A DNA stretch of 64,000 bases from Hippopus hippopus. Taxonomy: Eukaryota; Mollusca; Bivalvia; Cardiida; Cardiidae. A model generated the notes under the pieces. The model did no database searches. It was not told where the DNA came from and saw nothing but the letters and a program-made list of their open reading frames with translations. The position numbers and the translations under genes are program-made. Each line of letters starts with the position of its first letter. Position 1 is the stretch's first letter. The stretch covers positions 4,960,001-5,024,000 of the forward strand of contig OX328113.1 in assembly GCA_946811185.2 (NCBI GenBank), given 5' to 3'. Positions 41,713 to 52,959 of this stretch are shown one piece after another.

Positions 41713-43736
41713 CAGTTGTCAGGTATTGATTGGAAGCCGCTCGAAAGCGGCTTCCAGTAGGAATGTACCTAAACTATTTACCATGTAGATGATCAGTAAT
41801 TATTCGATAGGTCATTATTTTTGTAAAATTTCTAATAATGTTGTGTTGTTGTGACAGAATTACTCCACATGACTCTTTCTTAAATATTCCAACAGACCTA
41901 CATGAAATTCAAACCTGGTTTTCTTGCAATATATAGTTCATTCCCAAATAACAATAAAAAATACAGACAGATAAACATCCTTTAATTGGCTAGTCCTCCG
42001 AAGTTTTCAAAAATGTAGGATTCCTTCTATTTTCCCAAACGAAGTTGTTATGCTTTCCATTTATCACAAGCTTTCACACCTCTCAATGGTTTTCGCGTTT
42101 GTCTACTTTTTTACAAAACAAAATAATGATGATTATGATATAGAGAGCATCTTAGAATATGATAATCAGAAGCAATTTTATGTACAAGTTTTTCGTCCAA
42201 TTTTAATTTGTAAAGGATAAAACGGCGGTTAACCTTTGATTAAGGTATAGACTGGTTACCTCCCTACACAAGAGGCGTCTACATCAGCTATTTATAGAAT
42301 ACTTGCGAAAAGATAACCCTTTTTCTTCCCTTCGTCTACACATTAGCCGAATGGAATTTTGTTACACGAAACATCTACCTTATGAGACCTGTAAAATTTA
42401 GCATTTACTGTATTGTGTGACGAAGCTGTTATGATCAGACTGTACGTGCTGTACGGTATGGTCCTGATCTACAGAACCCTTGAAACCAGGCCTGCTTGAA
42501 ACATGACGTATGGATCGTGATGTACATTGACTACAGTAATTATCATGGTGGTGCCTGGTTCTCTAAGGATTGAAGCTGCTCGAAAATGACAGAAATAGAT
42601 GAAGATCAGACAGCAGATAGCCCGTGTAATATTTTTTTTTTTAATATTCTATAAGATATTTCGTAAACATAAAAGAAAATCTTGTTTGTTTTCCTTACTC
42701 AGTGTATTTATTTCGTTGTGTAGTCGAAGGGTTAAATTTATTACAGAACCTATTACTGTGAATATACAACTTTTTACGTTGCTGCTGGTCAAAGGTTTAG
42801 AATAGCTCTTGAAATTTACATTAGAAGTTTTACACTAGGTATGTACAAGGCCTATACAGAAAATGGTTCAAACTACTGTTTATTAAACGAAATATGTATA
42901 GTAATAGATATTATGTTGTGGTTGAATAGATCCAGATCTTTAAAGACTTGAAAAAAATCTTTTTTTTGTATGTGTGTGGCTGTCATTTCAGAAATAAAAG
43001 AAACGTGGTTTGTGCCAACTGTGCAGGCTATGATCAGAATAATTTTAGAGATGCCATGCAAAAGTTTTTGTTTCTAGAGTAGAAATGTTTGATTCACTGT
43101 GTTACTAGCATGCTAAGATACTTTTTGACAAGCAAGAAGATCATCTTTTAGAAAAAAAGTTGTTGAATATTTTTTTTTTTCTTTTTTGTTGTAAAAAAAA
43201 TGAAACACAAAGAAGAGATCACTGATAAAAATTGTAAATACATGTAAACATCATATGTGAATAACGATCTTAATATCACTTTGAATAATTGGTAACTTAA
43301 ATAATTCTGTAGTATTGCCTTTGATGCCGCTACAGAAGTTTCCTTTCTAAAATCATTTAATAAATGGAAAATGCTGTATTTGAATGCGCAATTTCTCCAT
43401 TTTCAAATTTTGAGTAGAAATTTAAAAATTCCGATGCTTTTACGTGGTTTTTTTTTTTTCAGATTTTTCCAAATAAATATCACTTTATAATAATAATAAT
43501 AATATAATAACAAGATTATTTAAGATTCCTCTCTAAAATTCTTTTTTTTTTTTAGTAGGGGGTGGGGGTAAAAACAGATACAAAAAATGTAATCACAATT
43601 TCTCAAGAGAGTCAATATTTCTGAAATTGTCCACCAAAAGATTGCGGCTTCTATGATGCTATGCATCATAAATTTGTCTTGTTTTATACGGGAAAGCTAT
43701 GAAGTAAGGAAGGAGTGATCTCACGTAACAACGTTC

Positions 43737-43800
43737 ATTATGTCAATTCTCACATTTCTTATTGTCGGGATAACCACTTTAACCCCAATCACATTTCTTA
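43737..43800 (+). repeat. Inverted-repeat arm 1, right part
   Basis: ATTATGTCAATTCTCACATT..GACAATA matches the complement of 44117-44180. Confidence 0.85.
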
Positions 43801-43824
43801 TCTTTTGAGTCAGAAATAATTTGT

Positions 43825-44107
43825 TCAGTGTTTCTGGATCCCTTTTCCACAGCATGTAGTCTGCCAGAATGTAGAGACATCCCTACAGGTCCAAATGTAC
43901 TTGTCCAGCATCAGATTGAACATCACTTCTACATCTGGTATTTCTTTTTTTTTTGTTGTGTAACCATTTTGTAGATACTTGAATTTTTCCCCTTCTATCT
44001 GTAGATCTCCGAGAATCTTCCTGGTACCATTTGTATTTACTCTGTCGAGGGATGTGTTCTGTACCATTTCCATTCCCATGATGTATTTCCAGTCCTGGTG
44101 TGATTCA
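43825..44107 (-). CDS. Unrecognised exon-like ORF inside inverted repeats
   Basis: On the minus strand, a polypyrimidine run followed by ACAAATGATAG makes an acceptor-like site. After it an ORF runs as ESHQDWKYIMGMEMVQNTSL... for ~90 residues to a stop at 43825-43827. The composition looks protein-like (charged, with Trp and Cys), but I recognise no family. It lies between a 66-bp inverted pair (43737-43800 and 44117-44200), so it may be cargo of a mobile element or a duplicated 3'-terminal exon. Confidence 0.2.
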
Positions 44108-44116
44108 CTATCATTT

Positions 44117-44318
44117 GTAAAAAAAAAAGGTGAATTGGGTTAAATTGGTCATCCCGACAATGAGAAATGTGGGAATTGACATAATGAACGTAACATTACA
44201 AAACATAACCAATTAACCTAGGTCAGATCCTTGCCGAAATAAAAGAAGGGAGGGATCAAATAAATCTAGGTAACTGCCTCTCAATTCCAGCCTGAATGCC
44301 AGTCAGGGAAAATGTTTA
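44117..44318 (-). repeat. Inverted-repeat arm 2 (uninterrupted)
   Basis: Carries, reversed, both parts of arm 1 without the 2.39-kb insert. Confidence 0.85.
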
Positions 44319-44319
44319 C

Positions 44320-45024
44320 AAGGCCATCAGCAGTGTTTGGAGAAACCCAAGCAGATATATGACCGAAACAGTTGATATCTGTGGTGCATTGGTATACCGT
44401 AGGAAAAGCATAGGTCGTATGCTCTGTTATCCTCTGAAACTGAAATATTGCTCGGAAAGCTAACATACATCATTGGAGCACATAAACGACCCCTTGAGTT
44501 TCTCCCAACTCGGCTTTTTGTTCTCGACTTTCGACCATCGCTATACATGTCCAGTTTTAATCAGTTTAACATACTCCATTATTGTCGTTGGTAATGGTGA
44601 AACGACCCCTAGTGTTTCCCCGCTTTCGACTTTCGTTGTCGACTTTCGACTCTCGCTGTACATGTCTATTTCAATTCAATTTTCCCGTAGTCTTCGTGCT
44701 GCATAAATCTTTTGTTCATTCATTTGCGATTTTTTTGGGCATACTCGTTATATGTGGCGTGTTGCAGCACTGCCGATCGAAAGGAAGGGGAAATTACGAT
44801 GGATAACCATCGCTTAAAGAAGAAAATGAAATAAACATTCGTCTGCTTGAAACTAAAATGGCGGATAAGTACGAAATAAGTTCAATTGTTTTCAATGCAA
44901 CATAAAAGGACATAAGTGGTGTAGTCAATTTCTATGTATGTCAGTGCTTTACATGGAAATAAATCACATAGTATGTTTCCCATATTAATAACCCTTTCGT
45001 TGTCGGTCACAAGTTGTGTTGTTT
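44320..45024. other. No gene supported
   Basis: A duplicated TCGACTTTCGACTCTCGCTG-like word (44520-44670) is visible; short ORFs only. Confidence 0.35.
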
Positions 45025-45095
45025 TTAAGCCAGTGTAGATCAAGATCACAGTGAACCTTTGTGCAGATCATCAATCTACTCTGTTCGCTTTGGAG
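45025..45095. repeat. Family B fragment, strongly diverged
   Basis: CCAGTGTAGATCAAGATCAC / ATCAATCTACTCTG. Confidence 0.5.
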
Positions 45096-46025
45096 AGACA
45101 ACCTGGATAATGCCATCGTATTCCTGTAGTTAATGCAACAACCTTATTGAAATTTTCTATCTTGATGTAAGTTTACTTTTTCTCTGTACTAGTTGCTAGA
45201 AATGAAGATATAATGCTTTATTTTTTGGATTGTCGATTTTCATATTTGGCAATTCATTCGTTTATCATTGTAAGTGAACTGTCAGTATTATGGTCACAAC
45301 ATGGAATATTTTTGCTTGCTTCGCAAAGTGTTTGCACGGGTGATATTGGTTAAATGGAAGATACCATTTTCCGGGAAAATATTATAGAACTGAAAGAGGG
45401 AGAGCTGTTTTGACACAACGGAAAAAACATCTGGTTATATAAAGACTGACTTCTCATCTACAATGTATACAACTACTACTAAAAAAATAAAGATACTGAT
45501 AATAACAACAAAGACTCTTTTTTATGTATCATTTTCAAAATTTTCCAATCATTTTTGGGATGTCTCCTCTTAAAAGGATGATCTTCCGGAAAGTGGTTGT
45601 CGATGCCACAGGAAACTCGTCTTTTACAACAAACAATGGTTGAGCATTTTGTTCTTTTTCATTGCAAGTGGAGGCAGTTTTGACACAAATGTTTTCTTGA
45701 CCTAAATATGAAGTAGAGATTGATTGTCTCTGCTGAAGTTCAAATATTCAGTTGGACTTTTGATAGAAAAAGGTTAACTGCCCATACATGTTGTTGCTGT
45801 TGTATACATTTTAAAACAAGATCAAACTATTCAGAGCGTATGCATTCTTTTCTCGTTGTACAGCATTCTTCGTGTTGCAACCCTCTCGTCAAAACATGCT
45901 TTGCAACATTTTTTTTCCATGATAATTTTCAATTTTAGGCTTTCTTAAAATTCCGTACGTTTGTATAGTATTAAGTTCACAATCGCCCCGGTCTGATTTT
46001 GATCTATACTATCTTGTATGGTACT

Positions 46026-46825
46026 CACTGTTATTGTGGTATTTGTCGAAGACAATACCACTATGAGTTCAAAATTGAATTCTGAAGACCATGTATCGTC
46101 AGAGCTCCAGATTAGAGGCAGTAATGGTATTCTAAATCCATTATTTCTCTTTGAAACCCTATGTTGTGGGTACTCATTAGAATTGTCTCGATGAGACAGT
46201 TCTAATGAATACCCACAACATAGGGTTTAGTGGAGAATTATTAACAATTTCAATTTTAAAACCAAAATCACTCCCTCTATCTGGAGCTCTATATCGTATT
46301 TTGTGCAAAGCCGAAGGAAATAAACCCAATTAAACTCAATTTTTCTCAGACAAATGAGTTTTTTTGGTAGCACTCAGATATGTAATTGGAAATGGCATGT
46401 TAAAATACACTGGGTGAGGCCATCGATCGTGAAAATATTAATTCTTGATTGAAAATAGCTTCACTCGCCCATATCTTTCTATTGGCGCAATGATATATAC
46501 AAAATTTGTCTACTGATCGCTTGGTCCTGGGCTTTTTCAAAATCATAGTTTTCAGTTACAAACTTAATTTTATTTGATATATTCACATGGTTTCTCTCTT
46601 TATCCATCATGCATCCTATTGTCAAGGGACGTTACTCCTGACTCCTCCTAATGATCAATGGGAGACCACCAATACACAAATAATCCTAACTTTGTCGTGA
46701 GTACACTCCCTTTAACGAAAAAATTATTTATTTGCTTCGTAGGTTGACTTTCAAGCCAATATTTGAATAATATTTCTCCTTTTCTTTCAAATTATTAATT
46801 CCACTCAATGTTTTCCTTGACAAAT
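46026..46825. mobile_element. Element M: ~800 bp with 19-bp TIR and nested hairpins
   Basis: Ends CACTGTTATTGTGGTATTTG and CAAATACCACTTCAGTG are inverted. Inside is a ~75-nt hairpin (46155-46232, AACCCTATGTTGTGGGTACT / mirror) framed by GAGCTCCAGAT and its inverse. No transposase ORF. Confidence 0.5.
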
Positions 46826-48454
46826 ACCACTTCAGTGTTCTCAACGCTTTGATTTTAAGGTATGCAATAAGTAAGTATTTAGTCTGATAGTGATCCGTAT
46901 GTATAGTGAAGTAAACTATCTACTGTTTAACTGCAATCTAAGCTGTCTGCTTCAGCATCTCATTTTATCCAATCAAGGTTCCCAGTCACGTACAAATGTG
47001 CGTGAATCACGTACAAAACATGAAAGTCGCGTCCTAAATTTCAAACTAACCTCGTCTTATACGTGCATTTCACGCACAGCAAAAGTGACTAAAGCCCTGC
47101 ATAAAATTTTAAACTCGTCCGAATACTTACGTGCGTGTTGACAAGCACAAACGTTGTGTATCAAAACATCATCCTCGTTGACCCAGTTTCGATTCATTCT
47201 GTAATCGACCCTGGGTTATTTCGCTGGCGTTTTCTCGTTCTCATGAATTATTCATGAAGCATTTTGATTGGTGATCTCAGTTTTTCCTTGAGAAAATTTA
47301 AACTATTTTTATCACAAATACGTCGTCATTTCTACTTTTAACTTGTCGATATCTAATCACATCATTCGTTGCAAATCAAGCTTAGCGATACTTTAAATCT
47401 GGCGTCGCCCATCAACACCACATTCGAGAAGCGTTTTTAAAAAAGAGATTTTCGGCGTACACGAAGATCGATAGTGTCATACCTGTATTGCAGAATGGCA
47501 GGAGACAAGCACGCCAACGGGCCATATTTGTTGACAACCTCGGGTTTTTTCCATAGTGGGGTTATTTTTTATAACGGAAGAAATGAAATTACCCTCTCTA
47601 CAAGAGAGTATCATAATGTTATCGATCTTTCGATTGGCTATTAGGGTACTTCCCGACCATATGAATATTCATAAGAAACGACGAACTGCTAGTCAATTAT
47701 CCCAGGGGTAGATGCATGGAGAGTAACGTAATGCTTCAAACCTGGGTTCCGAGGATGCAAAACATGGACTGAAAACAAACTTCTATCGGAAGTAAAATTA
47801 TTTTTAGAAATCGGAAATTCCAATGGATAGTGCATGTACTATTATTAGCAATCCGTATGGCCTCGTCAACTTCGTGGGATTTTCATTCATGCGCGAGCTC
47901 CTAAAGTAAACGTTGCAATGTGGTACCACATCAATAATTTCGCAGGCTTTTCATTCACCAGCAACTGTAGCATGCAAACATCCTAAACACTTCCATACTT
48001 GGGAAATTTATTCCAATAAAGTTTTAGTTCCATTAGATTTAATCCTTATGCAACTATCAAGTAAACAATAATAATCTGAAATAAGACTCATAGTTCAAGC
48101 AAGAGAGGCATGGTTCTCATTTGGCCCGGGATCCAGTAATTTGACGCTTGGAAAATGGAAATGATCCGTGTTTGACGCTCAAAAATATCTGCCAAAGCAT
48201 CAATCTGATGTATGAGATTATTGGCTAAAGCTTCATATAAATCAGCTCGTGTGCATCCGGCAGAAATATGGGCTTTAATGAACACAACCAGAATCAAATT
48301 TGAAGGGCGCATGCAGCTCTGTTTATCCAGGGATCGTATATACACATATAAGATCCCTGGTTTATCATAGATAATCAAGATGGCGAGTCATCTATGAAAA
48401 GGTGTTAAAGGTGGTAATCCACTTTCCTAGTGTAAAATGACAGGTTTTAAAGTT
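46826..48454. other. No gene supported
   Basis: Contains GGCGTTTTCTCGTTCTCATG-type unique DNA and a 96-residue minus ORF (48088-48378) of unknown nature. Confidence 0.35.
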
Positions 48455-48790
48455 ACCTGCTACCCTAATGTTTTCAGAAGCCCCAAAGTTGCTAAAACAA
48501 AAAGGTCGTATCTTTGCAGTAATGGGTTAATAAAACGCCTACATATTATTGTCTGATAAGCTATTTACCTTCTGTATTAACCGGCTTTTACATAGTCTTA
48601 ACTTGTGTCACAATGTTTCCAAAAGTATGAATTACAAGAAAAAAAGATGTATTTGTACAGTTATGTGTATGTAAATATGTATTATGGTTGTTACTACATT
48701 TCTTTGTTTACCTTTTATAAATTGATGCAATTAGCCACAATGTTTTCAAAAGCCTTAAACTTACAAAAACAAAAAGTAGTATCTTTATAG
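48455..48790. repeat. Two decayed family C-like right sides
   Basis: AATGTTTTCAGAAGCC..AAAACAAAAAGGTCGTATCT and a second copy ending AAACAAAAAGTAGTATCTTT. Confidence 0.4.
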
Positions 48791-49076
48791 GAACGGGTAT
48801 ATTAATCTGTATTGTTAAATAAATCAGAAATGCAGTGTGTTAGTTTTTGTTAAAGTACGACCAAGGAACATGGGTATTATTTAAGATACAATTGACCTTT
48901 CTGCCGATTTTGATTGACAGGTCTTCCCACGTCTTATCGGCCAATGAAAACGCAGCATTGGGCGTCATGTAAACAAAAAGGTCTGACATAATTTGTTATA
49001 AACATGAGATAATTTGATCGTATCTATTTCATTATCAAAATAGCAATTGTATTATCGATCAATTAAAATCTGTGAA

Positions 49077-49278
49077 ATAGTGAAAAGGTGTAGTTACGGA
49101 TTGTGTGACACTGATAATCGTTTTCAAGATAGACTGCAGGAGGGAGTTAAATTCATCCAATTTCCAAAGCCGAGAACACCTCCCGAAATAATGTCTTCGG
49201 TGGATAAAACTATGTGGAAGACCTCGTGAACAACTAAATCCATCACGGATCAATAAAAATCGTAATATATGCACAAAG
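49077..49278 (+). pseudogene. THAP zinc-finger domain exon, start lost and frameshifted
   Basis: The first part reads VKRCSYGLCDTDNRFQDRL, then GVKFIQFPKPRTPPE, which is the N-terminal half of a THAP domain (C-x4-C pair, F-x-x-F-P-K-P). After CCCGAAATAA (49175-49184 region) the match moves to the next frame: CLRWIKLCGRPREQLN, then PSRINKNRNICTK, ending at a donor-like GTATGT (49279). Two lesions are visible. ATA stands where the usual Met-Val-Lys start would be (49077-49079), and a one-base net insertion separates the halves. The Trp, Pro and second-half residues expected of THAP are retained, so decay is recent or the shift is a sequencing error. THAP domains bind DNA and occur in host genes and in P-element-like transposases; I cannot tell which source this is. 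The next exon (VCSKHF-like) was not found. Confidence 0.7.
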
Positions 49279-49424
49279 GTATGTATAAATGTCATTTTAT
49301 ATGAAGTATTTGCAAAAAAAAAACAGAGAAAACCCCCATCTAAGAGAAGAAAATTGCTGTTTCAATCATCAACAAGCACTGTTGCATAACTAACTTCCAA
49401 TTTTATTGTGTTTTAACTTTTAAT

Positions 49425-49500
49425 ACAGACCCTCAGGAGATAAGCTTTTGAAAACATTTGGGAAAAGGAGAAAAATACTGGTAGCTAGAATACACGGATC
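49425..49500 (+). repeat. Family C fragment
   Basis: CAGGAGATAAGCTTTTGAAA..GGGAAAAGGAGAAA. Confidence 0.6.
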
Positions 49501-50279
49501 CATGGTGGTAAATCAACCTTCTTACTCAATACCTTTACAAATGCTTTCACTAACATGTATTTACACAAGGATAAGTACTAAAAGTCCGAATTTCGGGGGC
49601 TAAGGGCAGTGCAATAGATTTACATGTTTCAGCAAAGTTTTGAACTTCAATGAGAAAGAATGAAACGCCTAAAAAAAACTCAGTTTTGCCAGAGAATAAT
49701 GGAAGTAAAGATGTTTATTGTTTCTGTGATGCTAGTAAAGCCGTCTCAACATCGTATTCCATAATAAATTACACCGAATTACATGCATTTCGATATTCAT
49801 AGATTATCTGATTAAACAGAAAAGTTTCAATTTCGGGTTAAGGGAAACTGGTTATTTGATAATTTCAAAATGTGTAAAGTGTGAAGCCAATTAACGAACT
49901 TGTTCGTGTCATTGACGGCAACTTTTGTTTTATCTTTTGATATACTGAGACAACGTATGGTCAAGTGGATTAGAGCGGCAATTTTGGTTTGCGATCAAAC
50001 ACACATCCTATCATATTAACAGTTTACCGACAAACCCTTTGAAATGGCAGATGTGCTAATCCACTTAAATATGGCTAAATCAAAAATTGATTTAAGATAA
50101 GTTGCCTTTTAAGCTGAACTTCTAAAACAAAACAGAATAGAAGTAAGATCTTTAAATCTAATGTAAGTATGCTTAAAGATGTAGAAAGCAGATCGTTTTA
50201 ATCCAAGACTAGGCTGCATACTATTTGCAATCTAATCTATATCTACACACTCAGCATATTCTTCACGTTTACCGTTTGT
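49501..50279. other. No gene supported
   Basis: CAAGTGGATTAG (49962) and CTAATCCACTT (50058) form a distant inverted pair around tRNA-like GGATTAGAGCGGCA. Confidence 0.3.
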
Positions 50280-50396
50280 TCCAGTGATGAGATTTGTCTT
50301 TGAAAGGGTAGAAAACAGCCAAGAAAGGAGAGAAATGTTTTTAAAAGTCTTCTTCTTCAAGGTCGATAAAGGACAAGACTGTGTGATAAAGGGTTA
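50280..50396 (-). repeat. Family C fragment, reverse
   Basis: GGGTAGAAAACAGCC..GACTGTGTGATAAAGGGTTAA. Confidence 0.6.
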
Positions 50397-51412
50397 AATT
50401 GTAAATCCTTTTCCTATATTGTTTACCGTCAAATTATGTTATATATTGACGAAATGTCTTAAAAACTTATGCCCCTTTTAATAATCATAAATGTTGCGGA
50501 CAGTTACTTACTCACAATGTATTTTTATTTGAAAAGCTGTGACCGAACATGGAATCACGAACATATTGGCATCAATTTTACTTCTCGATTTCTCATAAAT
50601 ATGACATTATTTTAAGTATTTTTTCTGGTTAAGCTACCGACACTATTCGAATTGATAAGAAAGTTCGGGAAAAATTTGGTATAATTAACCTAGAGCGAAA
50701 TATCAGCTAGAACAAAACTGAAATAAACGCTCTTTCTCTTTGTATTCGACGCCATTTTCTGGTTTGTTTGTCAGGCTTGACAACCGAAATACCGCGTTAC
50801 TAGGGAGGGGGGGGGGGGCGTGCCAAACTCGCGTTTACAGAAAGGTCAATTATGTTAGTCTTTTATACAGCGTTCAATCTTGTCAAAACTTTTCGAAAGC
50901 TCTCAACTATATTTACTTCGTTTAAGGATACAAAACATTGCAGGTAAAGATTAATAGTTTTTAAAACACTCTCACATTTTAAGATACCTAAAAAAAAATG
51001 TCCACTAATCACTAAAATAATTCATTTTCTTCAATATTTGTAAATTGAAATATGCCATATATATTGCATGCTTTATAATTAATTATGAACATTGAGCTTG
51101 TATGCTTATGTGTCAAAATAAAATTTCTGTTCTGTTCTGTTCCTAATTGACAAAATTATATCAAATTATGCTGTAAGACTTCTCTTAAAAATCGAATGAA
51201 TTGAAAAATAGATCGCTTAAAAAACGCGAATACACATGACCTAACAAAGGTCAGTTTGACATCATCCGATCAGAGGCACTTCAAACTGTTTTGTCATCTT
51301 AAAATAATGAATCTAAACACGTACTTTACACAAATCTCTCTATATAACAATGAGTGGAAGCTAAAATCTCTGTTTAGCAATGAGTAAGAAACTTTGATTT
51401 TTTTATGATACA
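50397..51412. other. No gene supported
   Basis: Includes a G run (50803-50818) and a TTCTGTTCTGTTCTG tail (~51126), typical of a non-LTR retroposon 3' end. Confidence 0.35.
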
Positions 51413-51910
51413 TAGAGGATATTTGTTTTTTTCGGTGAAAGATCGAAATTTATTTCATCGTGTGAACATCATCGGTAATATTTTCACGAGTGGTGCAGCC
51501 ACGAGTGAAAATATTACCGATGATGTTCACGAGATGAAGTATATTTCGATCTTACACCGAAAAAAACAAATATTCTATTTATTTCATGCTTTTAACCCTT
51601 TTTGGGAGGAACTTACATCAAATTCCAGAACAGTTCTTTTCGGTTATTCCCCGTGGCGTACCCCCTCCGCATAGCAACGCATTACAATATTACGCCAAGC
51701 GCGAGAAATGTAGGGTAAATTACGTCATATTTCCATCTGATTGAGAGGCGCGCGCATTTTACCTAGGTAACCAGTGCGCGGGAGCAACTGTTTCCGCCTT
51801 CCATTGAAGAGTTAGAATATAAAAATCGGTATTTTTCACTGGTCGTAACCATGAAATATCGGAAAATATTTCACTGATACTTCTCGATAACCTTCCGGAA
51901 AGCATGAAAT
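51413..51910 (+). mobile_element. Family H element, copy 1
   Basis: Starts GAGGATATTTGTTTTTTTCG and ends CCGGAAAGCATGAAATAAA. The first ~165 nt fold into a hairpin with ~75-80-nt arms (TCGTGAACATCATCGGTAAT / mirror). The rest includes CCGTGGCGTACCCCCTCCGC and TTTTACCTAGGTAAC. No ORF. Confidence 0.88.
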
Positions 51911-51963
51911 AAAAACATCTTTTTATATCATTCTTGGTCTGTATTTATCAAACATTGTCAAAT

Positions 51964-51977
51964 GGGGGGGGGGGGGA
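51964..51977 (+). repeat. G homopolymer
   Basis: 13-14 consecutive G. Confidence 0.9.
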
Positions 51978-52286
51978 AACCTTCTATATCTAAAGGATTT
52001 AATTGATTGGAAGAGACAGACTTCTCGTTCAATAGGACTATTTGTCATGTTTTATGTAATTTATAACTAGAATTAGCCTAATATACACAGTGAAACGATA
52101 TACATGAAGCAAAGTCTATATGAGCATTAAATTGATGATAATTACAGTATACTATTTTTCTGCTGGCAATCAATCATTGATTGGTAAAAGTAGAGGGAAA
52201 CTCCCAACTTTTCAGAAAAACCCCATTTTTTTCCCAATCTGTTAATCTAGGGGGTGACAAAAAACTTCTCTGAAAAAGCTGTGGGA

Positions 52287-52776
52287 TACGGAATACCGTT
52301 AGGGCCATCGCCTATGAATTTGTTGATTTTAAACGTGATGCTCGATAGTACGATGGTGATAACGCGATAGTACGATGACGGTAAAGCGATAGTACAATGA
52401 TGATAACGCGATAGTACGATGGTGATAACGCGATAGTACGATGATGATAGAATACCGTTAGGGCCATCGCCTATAAATTTGTTGATTTTAAACGCGATGT
52501 GCGATAGTACGATGGTGATAACGCGATAGTACGATGACAATAACGCGATAGTATGATGATGATAACGCGATAGTACGATGGCGATAACGCGATAGTACGA
52601 TGACGATAAAGCGATAGTACGATGATGAAAACACATTATTATAACGCACTATCATCATCGTACTATCGCGTTATCATAATCGTAGTATCGTGATTTCGCG
52701 TTATAACCATCGTACTATCGAGCATCGCGTTTAAAATCAACAAATTCATAGGCGATGGCCCTAACGGTATTCCGTA
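52287..52776. repeat. Foldback element J with embedded 20-bp minisatellite
   Basis: ~65-nt terminal arms (ACGGAATACCGTTAGGGCCA.. and mirror) enclose about 11 + units of CGATAGTACGATGGTGATAA, then ~3 units inverted. A third copy of the arm sits internally at 52446-52510. Confidence 0.92.
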
Positions 52777-52959
52777 GTGGGAACCCCGTCCAACGTAAAG
52801 AAGGACGTGATGTCGGACCTTGATCTAATTCTGAAATAGTACGAAATGTTGTATCCGGCATACTTTTTACAAATGATATTAAATTCTAAAAATAGTAATA
52901 TATTCTATATAGTAATAGTCAATATGCATTCAGCTACAGATCTGTACCCTTGCAACGAT

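Larger units (their letters stand above)
41338..43730. mobile_element. 2.39-kb insertion in inverted-repeat arm 1
   Basis: Both flanks carry ACGTTC (41332-41337, 43731-43736). The other arm (44130-44200, minus) reads straight through this junction and so shows the empty site. Inside are two tRNA-Lys-like SINE pieces, AT-rich sequence and a B-like fragment (42430-42475); no transposase ORF. Confidence 0.7.

Noticed and set aside
48088..48378. 96-residue minus-strand ORF
   Set aside because: Sequence looks mildly protein-like, but no family is recognised and there are no splice partners; left unannotated.
51405..51674. 89-residue ORF, and the similar 55542-55736 ORF
   Set aside because: Both lie within family H hairpins and do not agree in frame or sequence between copies.
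52247..52636. 129-residue minus ORF with repeated YYRVITIVLS
   Set aside because: Translation of the 20-bp minisatellite units of foldback element J.
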